In this document: positions 36,851-44,984 of the stretch, in pieces | Layout of the letters: every line of letters begins with the position of its first letter | Position numbering within the stretch: the first letter of the stretch is position 1 | IMG/VR virus record: IMGVR_UViG_3300023174_000129 | Location: 1 to 64,000 of that record | Length of the DNA: 64,000 bases | Direction: 5' to 3' (one strand) | Source of the DNA: a virus | The notes under the pieces: model-generated | The model's database searches: none | Seen by the model: the letters and a program-made list of their open reading frames with translations, nothing else | Told to the model about the DNA's origin: nothing | Translations under genes and position numbers: made by a program

Positions 36851-36868
36851 AAAATTAATATATACTTC

Positions 36869-37555
36869 ATGAAAATTTCCGAAATTAATACATTATTCAA
36901 AGAGATATTTGATGAAGAAGAAGGGTTGGTTAAAACAATAGATACAGTTTATGAAAAATCTAAAGATGAAGATTTTTTAAAACTTGTTATATCAATACAT
37001 GATTTACAAGTTCAGGATACTTTAATTATACACACAAAGTTTATATTTAAAACTAATTTAGAAAAAACAGATTTAGTATCCAATTCTTTTATTTATCTGT
37101 ATGATATAAATTGCATTTATCATTCGGTTGAATTTAAAGATAGTTTTGATTTAGAGAAAAAACTTAAAAAAATAATAAATTCAAATAAATTTGGAAAAGA
37201 TATACAAACTCTTTCTGAATTTATTGATACACCTGGTTTATTATTATCGCATTATTTTAGAGAAAATAATATAGAAAATTTTAGCATTGGAAGTGTAAAT
37301 TACAACCCTAAATTTAAAACACGACCATGTGAAGAAACTACATTTGATTTTGATATAAATGTTGTAAATGATAATAATGATTACAATTTTAATTTAACCA
37401 TCTCAAAAGAAAAAGATATTTATGATAAAATCTTTTATAGATTTATTTTTTCATTATTAGATACTACAAAAACAATTGATATAGACAAATTAACTAATAT
37501 TCATTTTTTAATAGGACACCAAATAGTAGATATGTTAAATGCTATTTTAAAATAA
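36869..37555 (+). CDS. Unknown alpha/beta protein
   Basis: A 228-residue protein starting MKISEINTLFKEIFDEEEG. It has two similar-looking halves, each with Lys/Asp-rich helices and short beta strands (LKLVISIHDLQVQDTLII; FDFDINVVNDNNDYNFNL). A Leu-rich C-terminus (INIHFLIGHQIVDMLNA-like) ends it. A TTAATATATACTTC box precedes the ATG directly. It is followed at 12 nt by the zinc-binding protein gene, so they may share a message. No family is recognised. Confidence 0.5.
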   Translation: MKISEINTLFKEIFDEEEGLVKTIDTVYEKSKDEDFLKLVISIHDLQVQDTLIIHTKFIFKTNLEKTDLVSNSFIYLYDINCIYHSVEFKDSFDLEKKLKKIINSNKFGKDIQTLSEFIDTPGLLLSHYFRENNIENFSIGSVNYNPKFKTRPCEETTFDFDINVVNDNNDYNFNLTISKEKDIYDKIFYRFIFSLLDTTKTIDIDKLTNIHFLIGHQIVDMLNAILK

Positions 37556-37567
37556 AATATATACATT

Positions 37568-38053
37568 ATGGAAAAAACAAACACACCTCAATACAAAACT
37601 CAATATGTAAATCATTTTAGAGATTTTGATGCAAAAAAAGAAAAAGAAGGATTGAAAAAAGTTAAAAGATCATTTCCTAAAAATGAAGATGATATATACG
37701 AACTTCCAAATAATAATAAACCACATTTTAACAATGTAACTAAAACAATGCAATTTTTATCTAAAGATGAAATAAAAGATAAAATTGAAGCAATTGAAGA
37801 TATGGAAGATAAAAAAGAATCTAAAATATTTAATTGGACTAAATTTAATGAAATGCACAGCGATGCTTCAAATGCATTTAAACAAGCCGATTATTGCGAA
37901 GGATGTGGTGCGGATATAAGTGAAGATGAAGAAAATTGCACATGTGACCGTAATTTTGATGATGAATTTGATGAAAGAGAAGAACATTTTCCAACACCAG
38001 ATGATGCGAGATTTCCATATGATAATGAATCAGATTTTGATATTACAAACTAA
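37568..38053 (+). CDS. Acidic protein with a zinc-ribbon-like motif
   Basis: A 161-residue protein. A basic start (RDFDAKKEKEGLKKVKRSFPK) leads to a helical middle and, near residues 109-127, YCEGCGADISEDEENCTC, a four-Cys cluster likely to bind zinc. The tail is very acidic (DDEFDEREEHFPTPDD). The TATATACATT box directly before the ATG fits the local start pattern. It could be a regulator or scaffold-type protein, but nothing proves this. It ends in a perfect palindromic terminator. Confidence 0.5.
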   Translation: MEKTNTPQYKTQYVNHFRDFDAKKEKEGLKKVKRSFPKNEDDIYELPNNNKPHFNNVTKTMQFLSKDEIKDKIEAIEDMEDKKESKIFNWTKFNEMHSDASNAFKQADYCEGCGADISEDEENCTCDRNFDDEFDEREEHFPTPDDARFPYDNESDFDITN

Positions 38054-38090
38054 AATAAAAAACCTCTCAAATGAGAGGTTTTTTATTTTA
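38051..38090. terminator. Bidirectional terminator (19-bp stem)
   Basis: TAAAATAAAAAACCTCTCA and its complement around AA, between convergent genes. Confidence 0.88.
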
Positions 38091-38654
38091 GTTGAAAAAT
38101 ATCCTAGCACTTATTACATCGCAACAATGACAAAAAGCACTTAATGGTGTCATTACTCTTTTATCTTTTCTATAATCTTCGCCTTCACCATGAATATATT
38201 TCAATGCTAATTTATGTTCATCAGTTAATTTTATATTAAATTTATTAATTAAATTTTCTCTTATGTCATCATCTGAATCAGTTTCATATTCATAAATTTC
38301 TTCCTCTATCATACCATTTTCGTCTATAACACCTGTTTTAACTAAAACTGGTGTATATTTAATTGGTTTCTCAATATCATGTAAAAATAACACCAAAATA
38401 GCATCTGATAAACTAAAATCTAATTTTCCCTTTAATGATAAATATTTAAACATTTTAGAAGAATAATCTAAAATATCTGATATATGTTTATAATAACCAC
38501 CTTCATATGCCTGATGATTAGAAACTGAACCAGGAGCATCAGGATATTTTTCTATAAAATAATCTAATAAATTAAGACATTTAAAATTATTATCATCGTC
38601 TATATTAAGAAGATGTGAAATAATGTTGTTAATTTCTGGTTTAAGAGCAAGCAT
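38088..38654 (-). CDS. HD-domain phosphohydrolase-like protein
   Basis: A 188-residue protein. His57 (GGYYKHISDIL), the HD pair at 92-93 (LFLHDIEKP), His154 region (LKYIHGEGEDY) and the Asp in HCCDVISAR near 182 make a complete HD metal site. HD proteins cleave nucleotides, cyclic nucleotides or RNA-linked phosphates. Here it could recycle host nucleotides or degrade a defence signal. It starts a minus-strand unit between terminators; upstream AT-rich sequence contains TTAATATATAATTC. Substrate unknown. Confidence 0.72.
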   Translation of the reverse strand: MLALKPEINNIISHLLNIDDDNNFKCLNLLDYFIEKYPDAPGSVSNHQAYEGGYYKHISDILDYSSKMFKYLSLKGKLDFSLSDAILVLFLHDIEKPIKYTPVLVKTGVIDENGMIEEEIYEYETDSDDDIRENLINKFNIKLTDEHKLALKYIHGEGEDYRKDKRVMTPLSAFCHCCDVISARIFFN

Positions 38655-38678
38655 ATTTTTTTAATTTTGAATTATATA

Positions 38679-38963
38679 TTAATTAAAATTTTTTGTTTCA
38701 GTCATAAATTTAAAAAAAGTTTCAAATTTAATAGCAGTAAAATCAATAGCAGTAAGATTTATCGGTATAATTACAAAATCAAAAATTGATTTATAACGGT
38801 CATCTTTTTTTGATTTCATAAAAGAATAAATTAAATAATTCATGGCATAGATTGCATAGTCGCTATCATCAATAATTGCTTTTTTATCCGAAAAATTAAT
38901 TATTTCAAAATTTTTATTTTTATATTCAGAAATTACATCTTTATACATTTGTTTTATATTCAT
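38679..38963 (-). CDS. Small protein, last in the 38.7-42.5 kb operon
   Basis: A 94-residue protein starting MNIKQMYKDVISEYKNKNF. It has a central ADDSDYAIYAMNYLIYSFM-like helix (IDDSDYAIYAMNYL) and a Phe-rich C-terminus. It overlaps the stop of the methyltransferase gene by 4 nt (ATGA), so it is translationally coupled to it and might be an accessory protein of the methylase. No family is recognised. Confidence 0.5.
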   Translation of the reverse strand: MNIKQMYKDVISEYKNKNFEIINFSDKKAIIDDSDYAIYAMNYLIYSFMKSKKDDRYKSIFDFVIIPINLTAIDFTAIKFETFFKFMTETKNFN

Positions 38964-40321
38964 CTAAAATCTATTAATTTTTTATCTTCATCATTAAGAT
39001 TAAACCATTCAGCAATACTATCATTATTCCACATTCTATCAAATGGAACTAATGGAATCCATTTAATTGTTTCAGAACTAACATCTTGACTTACTTTTCG
39101 AACCGATAATAAATAATTAGCAAAATTGGTTTTTAAATAACTCATTATTGATTCTGCTTCTTCTTCCGTATCTGCTATAAAAGAAATATATGTATCATTA
39201 TAAAATTCACCTGGTTTTGATATAAAAATATTGCCAAACCCACTACCAGCTTGTCCATTTGCTCTTGGCGTTAAAACCCTCCATTTAGTAGAATCTTGAT
39301 TTTTTAAAGATGTTTTATCAATCCATTTAATAAATCCTCTTTTTTGTGATACAAAACATTTAACATAATTACTATTTATTTGTGTATCTTCTAATCGAAT
39401 ATCATTAGTATCAATTTTATATAGTGATCTTGGATTAAAAATAGTCTGAATACTTTCCTTATTTAATATTTTTGTTAAAAATTGTAGCGATTCTGTTTTT
39501 GAAACAATAACATCTAAATTAGTTAAATCAATATCAACACCATTGAATAAACAATTGCCATTATAAGCCATAACATACCGAAAATAAGAAACACCACCAG
39601 AAATTCTAACATTATTTCCAAATACTTCTCTTTCATTTTGAAAATGTTTTATATATGATATTTTTTTTGATTGCATCATTTTCTTTCTAAATGCATCAAG
39701 TCCTTTACCACCAGCAAACCATCTTGATGGTGTAATGAATGATAAAACACCATTAGTATTTAATAATTTAATAGATTCTTCTATAAATAAATTGTAAATA
39801 GGTTTAGCAGATGCTTTAGCACCACTATCCTTAATTTGATAAGGAGGATTGCCAATTACTCTATCAATTTTATCTATTTTCCATACATTTTTTAAATGCA
39901 ATCTAAATCCTTTATCTAAATAAGAACCTGTAAAATAATTTAATTTATATTCTGATTTTTGATCAACAAAATATAGGTATGAAAACATATTCATCGGTTG
40001 AATCTCACACACATATATCATATTTTCAACTATCCATTTATATCTTACCACTTCATCTTGGAATCCTTCAATATCTTTTAAACCAATTAAAAGTTTTTTA
40101 ATTAAAGTTAAAGTATAATTTCCAATACCATTGGCTGGGTCAAGCCATTTAAGATTTGGATTTTTAAAATCTTCTTCTAAAAAACAATTATCTAATTCTT
40201 CTTCAATTAACCAAATAGGAGTAAATACTTCTGCATATTTTATTTTAGATGCTTCATCAATATCTAAATATGGTGTTGCCATATGTTGTAAAATTGCATC
40301 TATACGATTATAAATTGTCAT
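38960..40321 (-). CDS. Eco57I-type N6-adenine DNA methyltransferase
   Basis: A 453-residue gamma-class methylase. KYAEVFTPIWLIEEEL is the N-terminal methylase motif, WLDPANGIGNYT is SAM motif I near residue 60, and VIGNPPYQIK is the catalytic motif IV near 157. FITPSRWFAGGKGL and GGVSYFRYVM follow. The last 200 residues form a target-recognition part with RGFIKWIDKTS and TPRANGQAGSG. It is long enough to be a site-specific DNA methylase; no paired nuclease is beside it. It overlaps the mini-aaRS gene by 14 nt, within a tight operon. Confidence 0.82.
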   Translation of the reverse strand: MTIYNRIDAILQHMATPYLDIDEASKIKYAEVFTPIWLIEEELDNCFLEEDFKNPNLKWLDPANGIGNYTLTLIKKLLIGLKDIEGFQDEVVRYKWIVENMIYVCEIQPMNMFSYLYFVDQKSEYKLNYFTGSYLDKGFRLHLKNVWKIDKIDRVIGNPPYQIKDSGAKASAKPIYNLFIEESIKLLNTNGVLSFITPSRWFAGGKGLDAFRKKMMQSKKISYIKHFQNEREVFGNNVRISGGVSYFRYVMAYNGNCLFNGVDIDLTNLDVIVSKTESLQFLTKILNKESIQTIFNPRSLYKIDTNDIRLEDTQINSNYVKCFVSQKRGFIKWIDKTSLKNQDSTKWRVLTPRANGQAGSGFGNIFISKPGEFYNDTYISFIADTEEEAESIMSYLKTNFANYLLSVRKVSQDVSSETIKWIPLVPFDRMWNNDSIAEWFNLNDEDKKLIDFR

Positions 40322-40862
40322 ATTTAATAATTGCTTTTGTTAATCTTGGTTCGGCAAGGCCTGTTCCGAATACCCATTCTATATTTTTATATGTTCTTGT
40401 TCCGTATGAACCTAATTCAATTCCTGATAAACTTTCTATATCATATAATTCATCTGCTAATTCAATAGTTCTTGTTTCAATAAACTCTTCAAAAAATAGT
40501 TTAGCACATTTTATCATCTTATTTAAACCATTTATATTTGGTTCCAAAGTATCTATTAATTCAACTTTCATAAAATAATTTGAATGTAAATCATCAACTA
40601 TTTCATCACGAAAACAAGGTGTTATACCACAATATTTACCAATAGGTAATTTATTATCTTTTATCATTTGTAAAAATGATTGTTCACCGGATGCTACTAA
40701 TGCTTTATCGTATATAAAAAAATCCTTTTTATCTAAAGGTTTTGTTATAATAGTTGTTGTTTTATCAACTGTCCAATCTAAATCAATATACTTATATCCA
40801 TTTGCATTGTAATAAGTAATTGCTGACATTAATCTTTGCCAATTTATTTTACCTTCTTCCAT
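40308..40862 (-). CDS. Minimal class II aaRS-like core protein
   Basis: A 184-residue protein with class II synthetase hallmarks. ASGEQSFLQMI precedes motif 2, TPCFRDEIVDD (FRDE at 84-87), then YFMKVELIDT. Near the C-terminus, WVFGTGLAEPRLTKAI resembles motif 3. It is far smaller than any normal synthetase and lacks a tRNA-binding domain. It may aminoacylate a small molecule or carrier, or modify tRNA in another way. It overlaps MazG-like gene start by 14 nt and the methylase by 14 nt, so it is tightly coupled to both. Confidence 0.6.
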   Translation of the reverse strand: MEEGKINWQRLMSAITYYNANGYKYIDLDWTVDKTTTIITKPLDKKDFFIYDKALVASGEQSFLQMIKDNKLPIGKYCGITPCFRDEIVDDLHSNYFMKVELIDTLEPNINGLNKMIKCAKLFFEEFIETRTIELADELYDIESLSGIELGSYGTRTYKNIEWVFGTGLAEPRLTKAIIKYDNL

Positions 40863-41097
40863 TTTTAAATGCTCTTTTGGTTATATCTGAAAATGTTTTT
40901 AAATCTTCCATATTTATATTTTGATTTATGCAATATTCTTCAATTGCGCCATATAAATCAGATAATTCAACCATTATTAATATTTTTGATTTTTGTCCTT
41001 CAGCATCTTTTAATTCATCTAATTCTTCTTGAATTTTAGAAATTGTTCCAAGTTTACCCTTCTGTATATCCGATATATGATAACCTATGATACTCAT
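40849..41097 (-). CDS. MazG-like nucleotide pyrophosphohydrolase
   Basis: An 82-residue protein. KIQEELDELKDAEGQ, then MVELSDLYGAIEEY, gives the E-E-x-x-E plus E-x-x-D metal pattern of MazG-like proteins, and FSDITKRAFKNGRR is a common end in phage versions. MazG-type enzymes hydrolyse (d)NTPs or ppGpp-related nucleotides and are frequent in phages. It overlaps rpiB by 4 nt and the aaRS-like gene by 14 nt. It fits a nucleotide-housekeeping operon. Confidence 0.72.
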   Translation of the reverse strand: MSIIGYHISDIQKGKLGTISKIQEELDELKDAEGQKSKILIMVELSDLYGAIEEYCINQNINMEDLKTFSDITKRAFKNGRR

Positions 41098-41534
41098 ATA
41101 TTAAAGTTAATTTTATCAATTCTTTTTTGATGTCTTCCGCCTTCAAATTCAGTTTCTAAAAAAACTTCAACTATATTTAAAGCTTCTTCTGTTGTTATAA
41201 ACCTTGCTGGTAAGCATAAAACATTTGCATCATTATGTTGTTTTGCTAAAATAGCTATCTCGGCTTTCCAACACAAAGCGGCTCTTACTCCTCGCCATTT
41301 ATTTGCTGTCATACAAATACCATTTCCAGTTCCGCATATTAAAATTGATAAATCAGTTTCACCTGATGTTAATGATTCCATAACTCTATGTGCATAATCT
41401 GGGTAATCAACAGATTCTCCTGTATCTGTTCCAAAATTAATTACTCCATATCCTTGTTCAGTTAACATATTAACTATTGCTGTTTTTAATTCTGGTCCAG
41501 CATGATCGTTTCCAATTGAGATTTTTAGCGACAT
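41094..41534 (-). CDS. rpiB: Ribose-5-phosphate isomerase B
   Basis: A 146-residue RpiB. IGNDHAGPELK at 7-17 holds the active-site Asp10 and His11, and ILICGTGNGICMTANK carries Cys67, the usual acid/base residue. RGVRAALCW and HNDANVLCLPAR complete the pattern. It converts ribulose-5-phosphate to ribose-5-phosphate, the precursor of PRPP for purine and nucleotide synthesis. With purM and nrdAB it suggests that the phage boosts nucleotide flux. It lies second in a five- to six-gene operon. Confidence 0.93.
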   Translation of the reverse strand: MSLKISIGNDHAGPELKTAIVNMLTEQGYGVINFGTDTGESVDYPDYAHRVMESLTSGETDLSILICGTGNGICMTANKWRGVRAALCWKAEIAILAKQHNDANVLCLPARFITTEEALNIVEVFLETEFEGGRHQKRIDKINFNI

Positions 41535-41539
41535 TTTTA

Positions 41540-42484
41540 TTAATTTAATTTTTCTCCTGTTTCTGGATTATAGTTTAAAATAAGTAATTCTTTACCTTTT
41601 GCTTGCTCACCTTTATCAGATGCATTATTTCCACCATGTGCTGAACTTCTAAATACTTCTTTTTCAAACCACATATATTTATCTTTTGGTAATAATTCCT
41701 CTAATAATGGGAAATAATAATATGATAAAGACCATCTTGCTTTAGATTTCTTAATTAATTCTAACAATCTTCTATGTGAAGCGGGTCCAAAAACACCATC
41801 AGAATCAGCACCATACCAAAATAATCTTTTAGCATCATCTTCGCCATTTTCATCTGGTCTAAAATATGGTGGATCTAAATAAATATAAGTATCTTCTGCA
41901 TCATATTTTAAAATTAATTCCTCAAAATCAATATTTAAAAACTCTGTAATCGATTGTAATTTAGCTGTATATGTATTCTTTTTTAATTTTTTAATTAAAG
42001 TTTCTAATTTAAGTGTATCTTTATCTTTTTTATACCCATTAAAACCAGCTCCTCTTGGATAAACCGAATTGTGAGCAGAAGTAATTAAAAATGCATACAT
42101 AGATGCTCGCTTAAAATCACCTATCTCAAAATCCATATTATCTAAAAAATCATTTTTAATATATTCTTTATAAATTGCTTTATAGAATTCCCATTTTTCT
42201 AATGGATCTGTTAAATCAGTTTTTAATTTTATTTCTATAAACTTTTCTAAAATTGGAATAAACTGTTCTGGTTGAGAACAACATTTATATAAATTAACTT
42301 GATGTTTATTTTTATCATTATAAATAACCGTTTCGAAATTTAAGTTAGGATCATCCATATAAGTTCCCATACTTCCTGAAAAAGGTTCTAAATAAGTTTT
42401 AATACCATCTTTTGGTATTTTTGTGTTTATAAAGTCTTGGAAAGCCTTGCTTGACTTACCACCAAAATAAGAAATGCAACTCAT
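41540..42484 (-). CDS. D12-class (Dam-like) adenine methyltransferase
   Basis: A 314-residue methylase. The N-terminus SCISYFGGKSSKA is the usual D12 start, KTYLEPFSGSMGTY near residue 30-43 is SAM motif I, and YIYLDPPYFRP near 195 is the catalytic DPPY motif. LITSAHNSVYPRGAGFNGYK fits the family's conserved N-G-x-x-R/F region. The sequence FWYGADSDGVF is an insertion after DPPY. It probably methylates adenine in a short DNA site. It heads a minus-strand operon, divergent from the P-loop ATPase. Confidence 0.82.
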   Translation of the reverse strand: MSCISYFGGKSSKAFQDFINTKIPKDGIKTYLEPFSGSMGTYMDDPNLNFETVIYNDKNKHQVNLYKCCSQPEQFIPILEKFIEIKLKTDLTDPLEKWEFYKAIYKEYIKNDFLDNMDFEIGDFKRASMYAFLITSAHNSVYPRGAGFNGYKKDKDTLKLETLIKKLKKNTYTAKLQSITEFLNIDFEELILKYDAEDTYIYLDPPYFRPDENGEDDAKRLFWYGADSDGVFGPASHRRLLELIKKSKARWSLSYYYFPLLEELLPKDKYMWFEKEVFRSSAHGGNNASDKGEQAKGKELLILNYNPETGEKLN

Positions 42485-42535
42485 TTTTTTCTGTATTTAT
42501 TTTTATTATAATTATAATTATACATGTAATAAAAG

Positions 42536-42566
42536 TTGTTTTTTAAGAAATAATTTCATATTTTTG
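42536..42566 (+). promoter_or_regulatory. Host-type promoter (TTG, 20 bp, TATTTTTG)
   Basis: TTG at 42536-42538 and TATTTTTG at 42559-42566 match the Bacteroidota -33/-7 consensus with the expected spacing. The ATPase gene starts 13 nt later. Confidence 0.6.
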
Positions 42567-42578
42567 TACTAAAAAATA

Positions 42579-43103
42579 ATGCATAATAGAATTGTATTAA
42601 CAGGTGGGCCAGGAACAGGTAAGAGTTCCATAATTGATTTACTTTCAGAAAAAGGTTTTAATATTATACCGGAACCAGCAAGAACTTTGATTGAATTTTA
42701 CAAAAAAAATTCGCCACATTTACTTCCAAAACTATCTAAAGAAAATAGATTGCTTTTTCAAAAAGCAATAGAAGATATGACTATTCAAAATTTTCATTCT
42801 AATATAGAAGGGTTTTTTGATAGATCTATATTAGATGAAATTGGATATAGAAATAGGTATGAAATTGAAATAAATAAAGAGTTGGACTATGCCGCTAAAA
42901 CATATCGTTATAATAAAGTATTTATATTTCCATTTTGGAAAGAAATATACAAAACCGATGATGTTAGGCGCGAAACAACAGAAGAAGCAGAATTAATTGG
43001 TAAATTTTTACATACTACATATGTTAGTTATGGTTATACACCAATTATAGTGCCAAAATTCACACCAGAAAAAAGACTTGAATTTATCTTAAATAATATA
43101 TAA
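42579..43103 (+). CDS. P-loop ATPase/kinase (AAA_28/NadR-like)
   Basis: A 174-residue protein. Walker A is LTGGPGTGKSSI at 7-18. EPARTLIEFYKK at 32-43 and FFDRSILDEIGY near 86-97 are the AAA_28/NadR kinase-like conserved regions. The end reads GYTPIIVPKFTPEKRLEFIL. Relatives phosphorylate nucleosides or nucleotide precursors, or act as ATPases in stress systems. It is a single gene under a host-type promoter with its own terminator, like an early or independently acquired gene. Confidence 0.75.
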   Translation: MHNRIVLTGGPGTGKSSIIDLLSEKGFNIIPEPARTLIEFYKKNSPHLLPKLSKENRLLFQKAIEDMTIQNFHSNIEGFFDRSILDEIGYRNRYEIEINKELDYAAKTYRYNKVFIFPFWKEIYKTDDVRRETTEEAELIGKFLHTTYVSYGYTPIIVPKFTPEKRLEFILNNI

Positions 43104-43105
43104 GT

Positions 43106-43136
43106 AATAAAAACCATCAAATGGTGGTTTTTTATT
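43106..43136. terminator. Bidirectional hairpin terminator
   Basis: AAACCA and TGGTTT around a short loop with A and T tracts on both sides, between convergent reading frames. Confidence 0.65.
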
Positions 43137-43425
43137 TTAATATAATATCATTTATTATTGATAAATAATCGGGATTTATTATGTAATCAAATTGTTTTGG
43201 TTGTCCTTTTGGCGCACCTCTCATACCAGTTGGTAATAAAATTAAATTATCGTCAAATCCACTATTTCTAAATTTTCTATTTATTTCCATAACAAAATTA
43301 TCACGATATAATTTTTCTTTTTTTGGTTCTAACGGTAATTCGATAAATTCACCTAACAAAAATGTTGTAAAATCTTTATTATTAATTTTATTATCGTTTG
43401 TCAGAATTAATTTAGGCACTAACAT
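43132..43425 (-). pseudogene. 3' half of a phage gene split by the transposon
   Basis: The apparent start (MLVPK) lies in the transposon's left inverted repeat, and phage coding resumes at the target duplication (TTAATTTA, 43407-43414). Joining the frame at the duplication to the 5' half at 48178-48652 restores one open frame of about 249 residues, reading KDLIKL then ILTNDNKIN. The half contains RDNFVMEINRKFRNSGF and LLPTGMRGAPKGQPKQFDY. No family is recognised. It may still be translated from the ATG supplied by the repeat. Confidence 0.85.
43407..43414. repeat. Left 8-bp target-site duplication
   Basis: TTAATTTA, identical to 48178-48185, directly abuts the left terminal inverted repeat of the transposon. 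Confidence 0.9.
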
Positions 43426-43441
43426 ACAACTTTACACCAAA
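43415..43441 (+). repeat. Left terminal inverted repeat
   Basis: Matches the complement of 48151-48177 at 26 of 27 positions. Confidence 0.9.
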
Positions 43442-43491
43442 TAGATAATTTTGAAAAAAAAACTTTTTCATTTTTTCTTCTATAATAAGAA

Positions 43492-43629
43492 GAGAGGCAG
43501 CCTGAACGTGATGTATGTTTCTGGCATAAAACGATTTCAACCAATATTATTATTTAGGGACGGACTGGCCGGATAACCTAAAATTTCAGTTTTATTTTTT
43601 CGTCATCAACGGGTACTGCCTCGCTTTTT
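43492..43629 (+). ncRNA. Candidate structured RNA in the transposon
   Basis: A region of higher G+C than its surroundings. GAGGCAG (43494-43500) pairs with CTGCCTC (43615-43621), followed inward by CGTGATG with CATCAACG. Inside are hairpins TATG/CATA and TTTAGG/CCTAAA, the latter enclosing CGG/CCG. The plus strand ends GCTTTTTT, terminator-like. No coding frame covers it. I do not recognise a known family; the strand is inferred from the T-run. Confidence 0.5.
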
Positions 43630-43859
43630 TATACCAAAATATCTTTTATTTCAATCTCCAATCCTTTACATACTTCCAAAAGATATACATAAGAAGGATT
43701 AAATCCTCCTTTTTCTAATCTTTGAATTGATTGCCTGTCTTTACCTATTTTATCTGCCACTTCTTGAAGTGATAAACATTTATCGTGCCTAATCTTCCTT
43801 ATCTTTTCTCCTAATTTAATTAGTTCTTCTTTTTGTTCATTATTTATAGGTTGTGGCAT
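43629..43859 (-). CDS. XRE-family helix-turn-helix regulator
   Basis: A 76-residue single-domain regulator. LGEKIRKIRHDKCLSLQEVADKIG, noted here by SLQEVADKIG, and DRQSIQRLEKGGFNPS are the HTH helices of the Cro/C1 type, followed by YLLEVCKGLEIEI. It probably represses transposon genes, perhaps through the two related palindromes at 45040 and 47293. It is divergent from the membrane protein gene at 43959, and the shared 99-nt gap holds a host-type promoter. Its stop adjoins the structured RNA candidate. Confidence 0.85.
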   Translation of the reverse strand: MPQPINNEQKEELIKLGEKIRKIRHDKCLSLQEVADKIGKDRQSIQRLEKGGFNPSYVYLLEVCKGLEIEIKDILV

Positions 43860-43905
43860 GCGCCAATTTTAGAAGAACTTTAACTTTTCTTTGACATCCG
43901 TAAGA

Positions 43906-43936
43906 TTGACAAATCAAAATGTTTTGTTTAATTTTG
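43906..43936 (+). promoter_or_regulatory. Host-type promoter (TTG, 20 bp, TAATTTTG)
   Basis: TTG at 43906-43908 and TAATTTTG at 43929-43936, 22 nt before the ATG at 43959. Confidence 0.6.
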
Positions 43937-43958
43937 CTAAATTCTGATTATTTTAAAA

Positions 43959-44771
43959 ATGCATAAATACGAAGTTCGGTTTAAATACAACAATAAAAGC
44001 GGTGGTTGCACTTCGAAAACTGCTGTGATCACATTTCCTAAAAGGGTATATTCTTTTTCCGAAGTATATGGAAATGACGGAAAGGGTAATAATGAAATTT
44101 TGACTAAAGCTGTAAATGAACTTGGATTAAATCCAGATATGGTTGAAGCTATTTCTGATAGAAACAAACTTGATGGTAGTTGGTATAATTTAAAATATTT
44201 AGGAGAAGAAAGTGATATTAATAATAGTTCATATAATGATTCTAATCAAAGTACAAACTATAATATTGGTTCTGGAATAGGAAATGCTGCGTCGGGAATA
44301 GGCGATGGTATTAGTAGTGTATTAGGATCATTAGGCACAGGCGCTAGCAAGGCGATTTCTTATTTAGAAGCTGATAAATTAAAACGAGAAGAAAAAGATA
44401 GAGAAATAGAAGAATCTATAAATGTTCAAAATAATGAAATAATAAATTTTACTTTTAGTAATTCAAAAGAAAGCATAGTAAGAGAAATGAGTAAATTACT
44501 ATCAATGTATAATTCTACTCCTTTGTCTAATTATTCAACAAAATCTACAATATATTCAAAAATAAATGAAGGAATTATATTACTTAAAGGGCTTAATGCA
44601 TCAGTAGAAGTGGAACATTTTGAAGCAGAACAAAAAAAGATAAAACCTAATAAATTATTTGAAGTTTTTTTCTCTATAAAAAGAGAATATAGATTGGCAA
44701 TTATTTTTTTGAGTTTTTCCTTTATTTTTCTAATTATCATAAAAGTTTTAGAGTATATCAGACTGCATTAA
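43959..44771 (+). CDS. Transposon passenger: C-terminally membrane-anchored protein
   Basis: A 270-residue protein. Residues 1-85 form a small alpha/beta domain (KYEVRFKYNNKSGG, AVITFPKRVYSFSEV). Residues 105-130 are Gly-rich with small residues (GIGNAASGIGDGISSVLG), like a glycine zipper. A charged helix follows, and residues 248-265 (LAIIFLSFSFIFLIIIKVL) form one transmembrane segment. The gene has a host-type promoter and lies next to the XRE regulator. A defence, toxin or stress role is possible but not shown by sequence. Confidence 0.55.
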   Translation: MHKYEVRFKYNNKSGGCTSKTAVITFPKRVYSFSEVYGNDGKGNNEILTKAVNELGLNPDMVEAISDRNKLDGSWYNLKYLGEESDINNSSYNDSNQSTNYNIGSGIGNAASGIGDGISSVLGSLGTGASKAISYLEADKLKREEKDREIEESINVQNNEIINFTFSNSKESIVREMSKLLSMYNSTPLSNYSTKSTIYSKINEGIILLKGLNASVEVEHFEAEQKKIKPNKLFEVFFSIKREYRLAIIFLSFSFIFLIIIKVLEYIRLH

Positions 44772-44849
44772 ATAAAAAGGTTTTATATCTGAATTATTTT
44801 CTGCAACAACTATAAGTTTTTTGTTTTTTAACTTTCAAAATCAATTTTT

Positions 44850-44984
44850 ATGTCGTATCAATGTCAAAAATGTGGCACCACATCATATAGTGGTCCAAAT
44901 GGTATTCAACGTAACTGTTCATCTGGTGGAAAATGCGTGTGGGTAAAAATTTCAAGATTTGTAAAACACATTTTATCTTGGTAA
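44850..44984 (+). CDS. Small zinc-ribbon-like protein (44 residues)
   Basis: A short gene starting MSYQCQKCGTTSYSGPNG. The two CxxC/CxxxxxxC-type Cys pairs (CQKC, then NCSSGGKC) suggest a zinc ribbon, and the C-terminus is basic. It lies between the membrane protein and a strong terminator that starts right after its stop, which supports it as a real gene. Function unknown. Confidence 0.6.
   Translation: MSYQCQKCGTTSYSGPNGIQRNCSSGGKCVWVKISRFVKHILSW

Noticed and set aside
43132-43425. Independent small gene starting MLVPK
   Set aside because: The start codon comes from the transposon end, and the frame continues the gene at 48178-48652.
43560-43629. Hammerhead-like core (TGATGACGAAA) on the minus strand
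   Set aside because: The other conserved parts of a hammerhead and its stems are missing; the pairing fits a plus-strand fold better.
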